Of a stretch of 64,000 nucleotides of DNA, positions 27,880-40,500 are shown one piece after another. Under the pieces are notes generated by a model. That model worked only from the letters and a program-made list of their open reading frames with translations, made no database searches and was not told the DNA's origin. The position numbers and the translations under genes were made by a program. Location: positions 1,152,199-1,216,198 of the forward strand of contig JH720306.1 of assembly GCA_000231825.2 (NCBI GenBank), read 5' to 3'. The first letter of the stretch is position 1, and the number at the start of each line of letters is the position of its first letter. The stretch comes from Tetrahymena elliotti 4EA (taxonomy: Eukaryota; Ciliophora; Oligohymenophorea; Hymenostomatida; Tetrahymenidae).

Positions 27880-29557
27880 TCAATTATTCTTTTTTTCAGA
27901 TGAGTTGGTTTATTCTTATTTAGCTTTTTCTTCTTAATCTTTTAACTCTTTAAGTTCGTTTTTCTTTTAGAAGGATAATGATTTCAAACCTTCAGTTACT
28001 AATACTATGAGGAATATATAACCTACCATAGTTTAAATAAACATGAAGTTAGGATTACCTGTTAGGCCATAGAACCAGTAAATACCAAGCATAGAAGTTA
28101 AACTTAGAACAACTAATGGGGCATAAAACTTTTAATAAAATATTAAAGAGATTAAAAGAATAATTAAATAAAAAATATCTTACCAATACTGCAAATATTT
28201 TAATTTCTACTAAATATTCATAGGCTGTGAATAATAAAGTAAATATAATTATCAAATCATATACAGTGATGTATGAAAAGTGATAATAGCCAATCTATGA
28301 TTTAAAAAAAATATTTTTTTCACATTTAAGCATTTTGAATTTAACTTACAAATAGAGAAATACTGGCTATAAATCCATAGAGTCCTTAAGTAAATTCGTT
28401 ATCCTTAATAGCTTTGAAGAATATTTATATGAGAGGGAAAATATGGCAGATAGGCAAGAAAAAGTATATCATGTGATACATATTTTAATATCCATTAAAC
28501 ATCTTTTTATAAAATAATCAATTATTTATTCACTTTCCTTCAATTAACAATATTTATTTACTCCTGAGAAAATTGACCACATTAAACCTATTGAAGGCTA
28601 AAAGAGCTTTACATGATAAGTATTCACATAAGCATTTATAAAAAAGTTCTATTCAAAAATTAAAATTAATTTAATTATTTTATTTGATTTAAGATTTTAT
28701 TTACCAAAGATCCTAACTTGATGTATGAGGCAAATAATAAAGCTCCAAATACTAAAAAGCTTAAAGCAACATAGAATACTGAAATAGATGCTTTTTGCTT
28801 GTTGAGAAAACTTGAACATACCAAAGGGACAATAAGCATAATCATAATAGGGTTTAAGTATAATGACATACCATAAAAAATGCTTCCTAAAAATCTACTT
28901 TTTTTTGCAAACAAATAAACTGCTAATAAACCAAATGTGAACTCAAAAATGCAAGTCCATCTTGTGATAATAGCAAAGAACTATTGTATTAATTAATAAA
29001 ACAGCTAAATAAATAACTTAGGAGTCAATCATATATTTACACTAAGAGGATTTAAGTGATATGCATATCTAACATAATTGCTAATCTTCTATCTTGTTTA
29101 TAAGTCTCTTTTCTTTATTTTCAAGAAATATTCTATTATATTTTGAAATTCTTTTGCAATCTTTAAATTACTTTGGAGTGGCTAAATTCTAAATTAGACA
29201 CTAATTCAGCTAATAATAAATCCATAAACACAAATAATACAGTAATTGCTCCAGGGATACTCTTTAAGTAGTATAATGCATAAATCAAGAAAGGTTTCTA
29301 ATTTTATTTTAAACATTTTTCTATAATTTTTAGCATATTTCATTCGATTTTACCTAAAAGATATGTTCAACTTAATATGGATCTTAATTCTACCCAACAA
29401 AGTAGAATGCTTCTTCAACTCTCGAATAATCAGAAAATTTTGTATTAAAAAATGGTATTTGTTTAATAGAATTAGCTAATTCACTTTCTCTTAAAATATA
29501 AAGTAGCCCTAATTTTACAGCTACGAAAACTATATGAGATGGCCTAAATATATTCAT
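27880..29557 (-). CDS. PIGU: GPI transamidase subunit PIG-U, 431 aa
   Basis: Eight exons on the minus strand: 29354-29557, 29202-29297, 29041-29160, 28705-28980, 28562-28648, 28350-28502, 28184-28294 and 27880-28128. The seven introns are 41-60 nt and all phase 0. PIG-U is the polytopic ER membrane subunit of GPI transamidase, which attaches the preformed GPI anchor to proteins carrying a C-terminal signal. The length fits (human about 435). Landmarks: a hydrophobic N-terminus with FVAVKLGLLYILRES; YAYHLNPLS, matching the family's (Y/L)LLNP; MSLYLNPIMIMLIVPLV; PSIGLMWSIFSG, matching PNIGLFWYFF; and the C-terminal GNPNFMFIQTMVGY. Eight or more membrane helices are visible, with a Lys/Glu/Gln-rich C-terminal tail. 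Ciliates coat their surface with GPI-anchored immobilisation antigens, so this enzyme should be well used. The 41-nt second intron is the weakest junction. Confidence 0.93.
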
Positions 29558-29730
29558 TTCTATTTCACTTAACAATAATTCCCTAAATTTGAAAATATCT
29601 TTTTTAAATAAATTAATTATTATCAATTTGTTTTTCTTTACGTGTTAACAAACCTCTTTTTATCAATCATATTTTTAATTAATTTCTAATTAAAATTCAA
29701 TTAATTATTATTAAAATTCAAATAAACCAA

Positions 29731-29739
29731 AAAAAAAAT
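29731..29739 (-). terminator. Pol III oligo-T terminator of tRNA-Tyr
   Basis: On the minus strand the tRNA 3' end is followed by one A and then a run of T residues, sufficient to terminate RNA polymerase III. Confidence 0.85.
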
Positions 29740-29822
29740 CCGAACTCCCGGGTTCGAACCGGGGACCACCGGATGACTACAAACTTTACAGTCCGATGCT
29801 CTTCCAACTGAGCTAAGTTCGG
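29740..29822 (-). tRNA. tRNA-Tyr: tRNA-Tyr (GTA) with an 11-nt intron
   Basis: The minus strand folds into a full cloverleaf: 7-bp acceptor CCGAACT/AGTTCGG, D stem GCTC/GAGC, anticodon stem TCGGA/TCCGG and T arm CCCGG-TTCGAAC-CCGGG. The anticodon loop CTGTAAA gives GTA, reading UAY. After position 37 an 11-nt intron (AGTTTGTAGTC) interrupts the loop, the canonical place for eukaryotic tRNA introns and usual for tRNA-Tyr. A run of nine T follows the 3' end, a Pol III terminator. It is a standard tyrosine tRNA, not one of the glutamine suppressor tRNAs this genetic code also requires. Confidence 0.97.
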
Positions 29823-30630
29823 TTCGTTAAAAGCTTTAATCTAACTAGATAGATTTTCTTAAGAGAAGTTTTAGTTAAATGTAACAAGCAAAATTAACTC
29901 ATTAAAAAAACATGTGAGCAAATTTCATGGAAGGATATTTAAAATGTAAATAAAATTAATTGATATAGCAGAAGACATAGAAGAACTTTCCTACATTATA
30001 AAAAAGTAAGAATTGTAAAAAATATTATATTTCTAGATACATAATATTTAATTTTTTAATTTACTTTTTTTTATATAAAATAAATAGTTTTTAATTGTGA
30101 ATCTTACACTTGATGCTGCATCAATTCATTCATTTTAAAGAAGCAAAAGCAATAAAGGGAGATATGAATATTAATCAAGGAGTTTTACATGTAAAAAAAT
30201 TTATAATTTTTAAAGGTATAAAGAATCATAAAAATTAAATATTTAGTGAAATAATTTGAAGATACCTTTTTTAGAATAAATATTTATGAGCTTTTTTATT
30301 TTTATTTTCACAAAAATATTTTCTTAATTTAAAAAACTTTATTTTTGGATGCAGACCTTTCAAATTTATCAATAAGACAAAAATAAATAAAAAAGAATTA
30401 AGTAAAGTGAAAATGAAAAAATAGATGTGTACATATATTTGTGCATGTTATGCATATTTGATTGATAGATTTTAGGTAATTTAAAAAGAAATTTTGATAC
30501 AAAATATAAAATAGAAAAAAGGGTGGTAACAATAATATTAAAATGCACTTGAAGAGAGTTTAAGATAATTGATTGAATAATTATTTAATTAATTAGTTGA
30601 ATTTGTTTTTTATGTAAAATAAATATTTTA
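29823..30630. other. intergenic
   Basis: AT-rich spacer upstream of the tRNA and downstream of the coiled-coil gene. No further gene seen. Confidence 0.5.
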
Positions 30631-33600
30631 TCACTTTTTAATAAGTCTAATTTTTGAATGTAGATCTTTAATTGTGTTCATAAATCCATTTTATTCTTCA
30701 TCATCTACTGCAAGGGTATCCATGTTATCCCATAAAGATAGTTTTTGTTATATTTCTTGAGTGGATTAAAACTTTTTTCTTTCTTATTTAGTATTCATAG
30801 GGTTTGAATCGAAATCTATTGAGCTTGTAAACTAGTTGTAATTATTGGCAAACAAGGGTTAGTTTTCTTTCTCTTGCAGTTTGTACATTTATTGCTAGCT
30901 GTTAAGTCTGATTTCTATTTTATCTTACAATTTATTACTCATGTAATTATACTCATTTAGACTACTTGAATAGTTTTCATTATAAGGAGCCCTGCTTATC
31001 ATACTTAGATCTTAATTTATTTAACTTTGAATTTACTATTACTGTTTCTTTAACTAAATACTGTTATACTCTTCATCCATTCTAAGAGGACTTTCTTTAG
31101 AATTTAGGTAGTTGTTTCCTAAGTTTTAATTTATTTACAAGAAATCTAAATTTCCTTTGCTTGTATCATTATCACTGAAGAAGCTTCTATTATGAGAATA
31201 GTTATTATTTAATTAATATTATTCTCTTTCAATTGATTTTTGCTAGTAGCACATTTAGGCAGTATTTATATGAGTGCTAACAGCTCTTCTTTAGGTATTT
31301 AAGTTAGAATTGCTCCTTGAGTGAGGGAAGAAGTTTGATCTATGACTATCAGCAGCATCAAACAAATAAGGATTTCTAATATTTGTTTCTCTTTCAATAG
31401 AGTAATTTCTCAAATGAGCTTAATGTTAAGCAATTCCAGCACCTAAACAACTCTCATTTAAGCTTTAATTAGTTAAACTTTGACCTCTTCTGTGATTATC
31501 AGTAGGCTAGGTATATGATGCATTTAAACTTGTATTATTATTGTTGTTGTTAACTCTTAAAATTCTGAGCTTTTTGTTGTAGTGGTTATTCAAGCTAGAT
31601 TTTTGGGTTGATTACTAAGAATCATTTAAATTACCTTCATTAAAATTACTAACTTCTTTATTTGCCATAACAGAATTTTCTTTAGTATCCTTTTACTCTA
31701 TAAAATCGCTTTTATTAAAAAAATTATTTAAAAATTAATCTCTTTTAATCTTTAATTTACTTGATTTTAGCCAACAGGTTCTTCAAAGCTTTATCTTATT
31801 CACTATTTCAATAAAATAAAATCATAAATTATGTTTTTAAAAATTTTATTTTGATTGGAAAAAATGAAAACTACAAAATAATTTACTAAATATTTTTAGA
31901 TGGTACCTAAGGAGTTATTATTTAGTTTATCTTGATGTTTTCTTTATCATTGTTATCTCTTTTTGTAACTAAGGTTTAATAGGATTGGCTGTTTATATCT
32001 TCTAACTGCATTTAGCTTTACTTAACCTTATATTAACTTGAGATTTTTTGATTTGTTTGTAGTGACTCAGTTTTAACTGCTTGAGTTTGAATTTAAATTT
32101 CAGTGTGTTTCTGCTTTTTAATTTCAGATTCAAGCAAGTCTTTAGTTTGCTTAAGCTCATTTTTCAGGCTTTCTAATTAAATATCTTTAATTTAGATTTG
32201 TTTTAATTATTCCTTGCTAAGGGATTCAAACTTTTACAATTAATCTTCTAATCTTATGTTTTCTTTGACAAATATGTCAATTTTTTTCAAATTTTCTGAA
32301 TTTGCTTAAATAATTTTGTCATTCATTTCTTTTTTTAAACTTTAGATTTCTTTCTCATATTTCTCTCCAATCAAATTTAGTTCATTTTATTTATCTTTTA
32401 AATTTTACAGATTCTAATTTTTCAAATGCTCAAATTCCTAGCTTAAATTTGCATTTTGCTCTGTCAAAATATTTTTTTGTTTTGTGCTTTCTTCTAGCTG
32501 AGTTTCTAACAAGGAAATTTTCTTTAAGGCTTCATCATAATTTGAAGAATCTTTAATTTTTTCCTAAAATTGAATAAAATTGTAATTATTTTATTAAAAT
32601 AAAGATTAGTTTGTATAAATTTACATCTTTTTAGTTATTCTTTTATTATTCTTCTTGATAAACTAAGATTAATGTTTAAATATCTTCCTCTTTTGAAGCT
32701 AATTCTTCTTAAAATTTCATTTGTAATTTATTAAGATTTTCTTCATGAGAAGCATTGTTATCCTTAATCTGCTACTCAAATTCTTTTTAAATAAGTTAAA
32801 TTCTTTGATGACATTCCTAAAATTATTAAATAAAATTAATAAAATTGACTTTTTAAATTTATTTTACTTTTCTCACTTTTGATATTAAATTTTTTAATTC
32901 CTAATTTTCTTTTTGTAAAATTTGATTCATTTCATTTGCATCGTTTGCTGTTTGATTTTATTTTTTCTTAAATTCATTTACTTCACTAGTATCTTCTGTT
33001 GGTAGTTATTCATTAAGGTCATTTTAAGATAGTAACTAATCCCTACGAACACTTTTTTACTTTCTAAAATCTGACATTTGTTAAATGAATCCTCCTTATT
33101 CTTAATTATTTTATTAAGTTTGATTCAACTCATTTACTTAAACATCTTTCACAATCTACTGATTACCTTTTTTAAATTGATTAAAAACATCTTTTATTGC
33201 TTTATCAATAAATTATTCCTAAGCATTTATTTCTGAGTTTTGCTATTTTCTAATTTACTCATTGGATCTTCTAAACTCATTCTAATTATTTTCTTAGGAT
33301 TCAGTTGGCTTTTTTATCTAAGGAGGAACTCTTCTAAATTCATTAAAATCTTCAAGATTATCTTCATTAGAATTTTTAGTTGAAAAACTCTACTCATTTA
33401 CTTGTGGAATCTCTAAAAGATTAGTATCGATTTTAGAAAAAGCCCCTTCTTCTTAACTATGATTGGAAACGTATGCATTTTCTTTTTAATTGCAAGAAAA
33501 CCCATTTTTATGATTAGATTCTAGATTTATAGAATCTTAATTACATTTGTCATTAATATCATTATTATGAAGATATTAAAAAGATTGATTATTTGGTTTA

Positions 33601-33683
33601 AGAGAGCGCTTTAAATCTTTTATTGATTCCCAAATTAAGTTTTTACGATCTTACTCGCTTTTAATAATAGTTTTCATCTCCAT
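30631..33683 (-). CDS. long coiled-coil protein, 934 aa
   Basis: Five exons on the minus strand: 32868-33683, 32625-32816, 31887-32563, 31761-31802 and 30631-31708. Introns are 51, 61, 84 and 52 nt and all phases fit. Residues 1-200 are polar and repeat an EFRR block twice (NEFRRS and NEFRRV). Residues about 240-560 are a nearly continuous coiled coil with K/E/Q/L heptads, for example LETQLEESTKQKNILTEQN. Residues 580-934 are Asn/Ser/Gln-rich and disordered, with several HSRSNSN- and HNRSFFS-like Ser/Arg patches. No motor head, kinase or ATPase motif is present. In ciliates such proteins are mostly cytoskeletal or basal-body associated; that is inference from architecture only. The 42-nt fourth exon is supported by perfect phase on both sides. 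Confidence 0.85.
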
Positions 33684-35057
33684 TTTATGTATTTTTGCCA
33701 AAATTTAGCAAGCAATTGTTATTGTAATATTTTAAACAAATTGAGTTACTTGCAGTATTACTTATATTTATTATTTATTCTATTCAAATTTGTGATAAAA
33801 AATTTGAAATTTAACAGATCTAATTAGGCAATTTAATTTTGAAATGAAATTTACTAAATTAAAATTAAGCCTAATACTTTAATTATTCTTTTAAACGCAA
33901 CGTTCAAACCCTCTTTCTACAATTTACCAAAAACATTAATATTTCTTTTATTTGTATTTAAAGTTATTTATTTTATTTTAATATTAAACATAAATTATTT
34001 GTCTATTAAATGATATTAAAATATTAATTTTCAATATTATTTTTCTTTCTCAATTATTTAATAGATAAAAAGGTGTTGTGAGCTTTATTTAATTCATTAA
34101 AAATTAATTTTATATATACATTTAAATAAATCAAAATGAATTTTAACTTCTCAATAAATAATTATTCTTCGTTTTAATGTTATTCATCTAACTATTAAAA
34201 AATAACACTTAATTAGTTGATAAAAAAATAAATTAATTGTGAATAATTTGAAATATAGTAGTAAAAGAAAGTGAATTTATTATTTCTTTGTAAACATGAA
34301 TAAATTATTAAAAATATTTGAAAACTAGTTTAAATTAAATATAAAAAAGAAGGAGAAATTAAATATTTGAAATTGAAATAATATTAATTTATCTTAATCT
34401 AATATCAACAAATTTGAAGAGAGGATTAAAAATAATATTCAAAATTTTTAATTATTTTTGTAAAAAGATGATCGTTTATTAATTAGTTTAGAAAATTTAT
34501 TTTATTTTACACTTTAAAATAGCCAAAAAAAAATAAAAATGAAATAAAAAAATAACATTTTTTTCCTAATTATTTTGAAAAAAATTAATTTAATTCTGAG
34601 TGTATTAATTGATAGAAGGATGAAGAAGTAGGATTTTATTTTAATGAAGAATAAAGAAATATATTAAATTATTCAAATCTAATATTTTAAAGATAAGAAG
34701 AAAATGAATTGTTTTAGTAATATTAAAATGAATTTTATTTATGATTTAATTAACTATTATTTTTCAAACAACAGGAATTAAATTAAATTAATTTAATCGG
34801 ATTTATAGATATAATATGAAATAGCAAATCAGAAAATTAATTTATTAATTTTTAGATAGAATTTGTTAGATTTTATATTGGATGGAATAAATACTGTGTT
34901 GTAATTTGTACCATAAATAATTAATATTATTGTGCGGAATTTTTCAATTCAAAAATTTTAAATAAATCATAATAATTTTCAAAGTTTTAAGTGATTAAAA
35001 TAGTATATCTTAAAGGATATTTAAAGCAAATAAATTTAAAAGTAAACAAATAAAAAT
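33684..35057. other. intergenic, between divergent genes
   Basis: Shared 5' region of the coiled-coil and phosphatase genes. Almost pure A/T with no recognised motif. Confidence 0.5.
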
Positions 35058-36329
35058 ATGGGATTTGATTTAGATAAATGCTTAGAGAGAGCTAAAGAAG
35101 GACTTAAGCTGAAAGAATTAGAAATTAAATTACTTTGCATGAAAATCAAAGAAATATTTGTTAATGAAGATAATGTTAAAAGAATTAGAGCTCCAGTAAC
35201 TTTGGTAGGAGATGTGCATGGGTATACATTTAAAAAATGACAAGCAAGCAGAATTGAAATAAATTAATTTTATAAAAAGATAATTTTATGATGTATAAGA
35301 GATATTTAGAGTTGGAGGTGAACCTCCCTATACTAATTATTTATGGCTTGGAGATTATGTAGACAGAGGTAAATGAATTAAATTAAGTGAATTTTATCAA
35401 GCTAAATAAATACAAATAAATATGGTTTAATTAAATTAGGGTACTATAGTGTAGAAGTTATTACTTTACTCTTTTTGCTCAAATTGAAATATCCAGAGCG
35501 TATGACTTTAATAAGGGGAAATCATGAAACAAGAGCTGTAACTTAGGTATGAAAAATAGCAAAGAAATATCAAATCAATCAATATACTTATTTATTTGTA
35601 TATATAATAGAATTATGGGTTTTAAGTAGAATGCATTTAAAAATATGGAGATGCTTCAAAAATTTGGGAATATTATACAGATGCATTTGATTTTCTTCCA
35701 CTAGGATGTATTATTGACACTTCTATTTTTTGTGTTCATGGAGGTTTATCCCCAAATATAGAGACTATATAAGAAGTATCTATGCTTGATAGATTTTAGG
35801 AGATACCAAGAGAAGGACCATATACAGATTTGATGTGGTCTGATCCTTCAAGTGATAAGGACCATACAGGTTTTATGTTAAGTGAAAGGTATTTCAGTTT
35901 ATTAAGAAGTAATTGAAAAGATATTTTTAATAATTGCTAAAATTAAAAAAATAGAGGTGCTGGTTACTTATTTGGAGGTGATGTTGTTGAAAAATTCCTT
36001 CATGTGAATGGGCTTATTCATTTAGCAAGAGCTCATCAATTATGCACTGATGGTTTTCAAGTATTATTTGATGATAAATTATCTACTGTGTGGAGTGCTC
36101 CAAATTATATGTATAGATTCAGTAATAAATATATTATTTAATTTTATGGAAATATTTAAATTAATTTTATTTTAAAGAAAACAAAGCTTCAATTTTAGAA
36201 ATCGATGAGCATGGCAATCGTTTCTTTAATATATTTATGGAATCTCCTGATAATATTAAAAAAGATGTTGGTGGTACTGGTGGAATATAAGGGATTTCAA
36301 ATTAATCAGCAAATAACTATTTTTACTGA
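35058..36329 (+). CDS. PP2A-family serine/threonine phosphatase catalytic subunit, 318 aa
   Basis: Six exons: 35058-35221, 35280-35368, 35440-35546, 35611-35888, 35955-36121 and 36178-36329. The five introns are 56-71 nt and all phases fit. All metal-binding signatures of the PPP family are present in order: [34 protein letters not shown], and RAHQL with SAPNYMYR. Length and the YGFQVECIQKYG and [13 protein letters not shown] segments place it with the PP2A/PP4/PP6 group rather than PP1 or calcineurin. It departs from PP2A at [10 protein letters not shown] (usually GNHESRQITQ) and at the C-terminus, which ends NNYFY instead of the methylated DYFL or YFL. The leucine target of the carboxymethyltransferase is thus absent. 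It should dephosphorylate Ser/Thr substrates with unknown regulatory subunits. Which orthologue it represents is unresolved. Confidence 0.95.
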
Positions 36330-37595
36330 AATTAAATTCTGAACAAAAAAAAATTATAGTACTACTAAAGATGTTAACAAAATTATATTTTAAATAAATG
36401 CGTTTAACTCTTATTTTTCAGCAAAGCTAAAAACAAAGAGACAATTTTGATTTATATTTCATTTCAATACATAAAAGAGCCAATCATTAAATTAATGTCT
36501 ATAAAAACTCAAAGTTATTATTGTAAAAGTTTATATATTATGTTTATTGTAATAAAGATTTCTCTTACATTAACATATTTAATCATCTTAAATCCTTTGA
36601 AAAGATTTAAATCAAAAATATCCAATCTATCTCTATTTTAACAAGTCTTATTTGTGCCTGCCTAAATATACTCTAAATTTGATATTTTAAAATCTGATAT
36701 TGCACATTGATAATAAAATGAAGATCTGATCATTTTTTATTCAAATTGTACTGAAAACTATTTAGAATAATATTTATTTTTCATTGATAATTTTATTAAA
36801 TTATATCATACTAATCTTAATTTATATTAATTAAAAGTGTCCAATTTGCCTATATTAATTAAATTTTTTTGTAGATTTGATAAAAGGAATTAACAAATAA
36901 TTTAATTATCGATATTTTCATAAAATAGAAAAATTTAATGATTATTGGGTTCTGACAAATCATAACGTCTTTGGTATTTTGCCTTAAATTTTTTTAATAA
37001 AACCGAGAAAAATTAAAGATTCTTATTTAAAAGTTAGGATAAATACAGGTATTAATGTTATTTAAAGGTTTAGAAAAAAATAAATTAACATTATTTGACT
37101 AGTTTTAACTTTGTATACAATACAATAGAAAATATTTGTTTTATGAATTTTTCAGTAATTTAATCTAGATTGATTCTTAATAATTTTTATAAGAATAAGA
37201 TACCATCAGAGTATCTATACAAATTATGATAAAAAGATACCAAAATTTTTAGGGAAGATAAAATAACAAAAAATATAGTTTTGAAAAATACTATTGTAAA
37301 TCATACATCTTTTAGAGTAATTTGAATCCTTTTACAGTTTGGATAGAATTGAACTGGACTATTTTTTTTAAGCTTAATAAATAGTGATATTTCTAAGAAA
37401 TAAAAGCTAATTAACTGGCTAATATATTTAAAAATAACAAATTTATTATGATTATTTAATCAGAAATATTATATAGATTAATACTTCTTTTTTAGAAAGA
37501 ATCGTAAAGTAAATTATTAAAAAAAGTAAAAACTAAGCAAAAATTAAATACAAACAAAAGTCAAACATTTACAAATAATAAAAGAGTATTTAAAA
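36330..37595. other. intergenic
   Basis: AT-rich spacer between two plus-strand genes. A 64-codon plus-strand open stretch at 36447-36641 lacks coding character and is taken as chance. Confidence 0.5.
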
Positions 37596-40500
37596 ATGTT
37601 TTCCAAACCTTAAAAAGTTAAAAGGATACTCCCTGACCTACAGGTATAATCATTTAGCATATTTCAGATTCATTAAATAACAATTTTATTAATAGAACAC
37701 TATTAATTTTTTTAACATCCCTCATAATCTGAGAAAGAGGAGCTAAATGGAATAGCTGCTATAAGTTATAAAATAAGTGCCCTTTTTCTAAAAATATATT
37801 GAAAACGGATGGGAAAAAGTTTGCTAAGAATGTTTAGAGGAGATGTCTTATTAATATATTGAAGCTGATTAGGAGATATTTGCTTAAGGTATTCATTTTT
37901 TTATATTATTTAAGAGTAATCTAAGTAATTAATATATTTAGGTACTATTGGTGAATCTTTTTATGTAGTCCTTGAAGGATAAGTTGGTGTTTATGTCAAC
38001 ATAGTAGGTAATTTAGAAGAAAATAAAATAGTTCGTAGGGACTCTCAACCCACAATAGAAATAGAATAAAAAGTAATATTTATTTATAACTATCATTCAA
38101 GATATAAAATATCAAGACTATATATATATATATCAAGTGTTAGTATATACAATTTTATATAAAGGAAAACACTGAAAATTAAGAAGGAGGAGATCAATAA
38201 CAAAATTAAGAGCCTCCTAAGATACAAAAACTGGTAAAAGTATTAGAGAGTGGAGATAGCTTTGGTGAGTTATCTTTGATTTACAATCGTCCAAGACTGG
38301 CAACAATTAGAACCTTAGAAAATACTCATTTGGCTGTATTAAATAAGAAAGAATTTAGAACAATTTTGAGGGAAAAAGAAGAAGCCTAGCTAGTAAAAGA
38401 AATGCAATATTTTTCTACACTTCCTTTTTTTGAAGGATAAAATTTTAATCTGGTTAGAGACATATACTTGAACACTTTTAAGCTAAAATGTATTAACAAA
38501 GAAATAATTTTTAAAGAAGGAGATGTGAGCGATTCAATATTTATCATTAAATCAGGAGAGTTTGCAGTAATATTATTATTTACTTGAATATGTTTTTTAA
38601 TCAATAAAAAGAGCTTAAAAAAATAAATATTAAGCGAAAATTTATATGAAGAGAATAATCTAATTAACTTAACATAAATTAGTCCATTAAATAATCTTTC
38701 TGCATGCATCAAAGTCATTCATCCAAAAATTATATCACCAATTTAAAAAATAATATAGGCCAATACTTTTTTAACAAATGCAAATTATTATACATTCTAC
38801 TTACTGAATTCATATTTCTCCAGTCTCTTAATTTTTTATTTCACTATTTAGAGAGAAAGAAAGGAAAGAAACAAAGAAGCAACAAAGCAATCATCAAACA
38901 AATCATATTTATGAGATTTATTTATTTGCAGAAAATAACCCAAATAAAAATATTTTTTTATTGCTCTTGAAAGATAGATATCTTTTTGTTTTCGTTAAAA
39001 TTCTAAAAAAATTAACAATATTTTTTTAATTAAGGTATTTAAAGAATTTTGTCATGAAGAAAGTGATTAGCATAAATTGAACAAAGATATTATAGCTCCT
39101 GAAATGAATTTATATTACAGAAATGCTAACAAGTAAGATAAGAAGTTTAAAAAGATGACTGTAATTTTGATTTATTAAAAACCAAATATTTATATATTTT
39201 TTATTTAAGTTAACTGTTTTAGGCTAAAATGAATTATTTGGAGAAGAAAACTTATTGATGAGTTAAAATAGAACTTTTGGTGTTTAATGCAAAACAGTAA
39301 CAGGAGAGTTGCTTATGATTAAAAAAGATTAATTTTTAAATAAAGTAATGAGTGATACAAACACTAGGAAATACATTTAAGAAAGATGCTAAAAGAAATT
39401 ATAAAATTTACAAAATAGAATTTAAAACATTGAGGGGTAGTTGAATGCTTTCTCAAGTTATTTGGTTGGCGATGATAGAAAAATTAAACTGAGAAGAAAC
39501 ATGTAATCAATGACAAATATTGATAATTACTACTTTCAAAAGTCAAAAGATAATAGTTTAGATGCTGATGAACAAAATCAAACTTAATTTAATAATTAAA
39601 AAAGAGAATAAAACACCAGTAATAATGGAATTAAAAAAATTTTTAATGGCAATGCTAAAGCATTCTCTTAGATGAACTTACCTGATGTATCTTTAACTCA
39701 AATACCTTAATTTTAGTTATAATCTCACAAAGGAAGCGAAGCTAATATTGTTTTCCCATAATAGAATTAAAATACTTCTTTGAGATAAATTGACAATTAG
39801 ATTTTCAATTAATAAAATCAATAAGAGGAGAATATAGCAGTTGATAGCTGCATTCAACTCATGAAGCTTGATTCTAACACTTCTCCTTTAAAGCATGAAA
39901 AGCTTAATATTTTAAAAAAAATAGCCTAAGAGATGGAAATGAAAAATTAAAAGAACAATCAATAAAATTAAGAAGGTTAGCAATCTTCGTATACTAATTC
40001 GATGATTAATACAAATAGATCATCACACAACAATGATTTTTATTATGACCCATAAATTGATCCTTTAAGAGATTAACTTTAAATTAAAATGAATGTGCTT
40101 CAATAATAATAGAAACAAACTAAAGTATTTAAGCTTGAGGATACAGTTTATAATGGATAATTATCTCATGGAGAGCTTAGTGAAAAACTTAAAAACTAGA
40201 AAATTCCTAATAAAAAATATATAGATTATTTAAAAGAATCCAGTCAGAACTTAGCAGAAAGCTAAAGTTCACACATTAAAAATGTAATTCAAAAAATTTA
40301 AAAACGCAAATAAGAAGAAGAACAAGATTAATTTAAGCTAGAGAATACATAAATTAACATCCTAAATAGAATACACTCAGCTAAATTGCTTCCAAATGGA
40401 TAAAGTAATCAATAAAAGGAAGTTATTAAAAATATGATTAGTTAAGCTGAATAAATATGGCCATCATTGAGCTCCACAAACCTATCATCTAATTAAATGA

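Noticed and set aside
36447..36641. 64-codon plus-strand frame after the phosphatase
   Set aside because: No coding composition, no Gln-coded TAA/TAG pattern and no homologous feel; taken as chance.
38704..38970. 88-codon plus-strand frame
   Set aside because: It lies inside the 468-nt intron of the cyclic-nucleotide-binding gene; exon phases fit without it and the composition is spacer-like.
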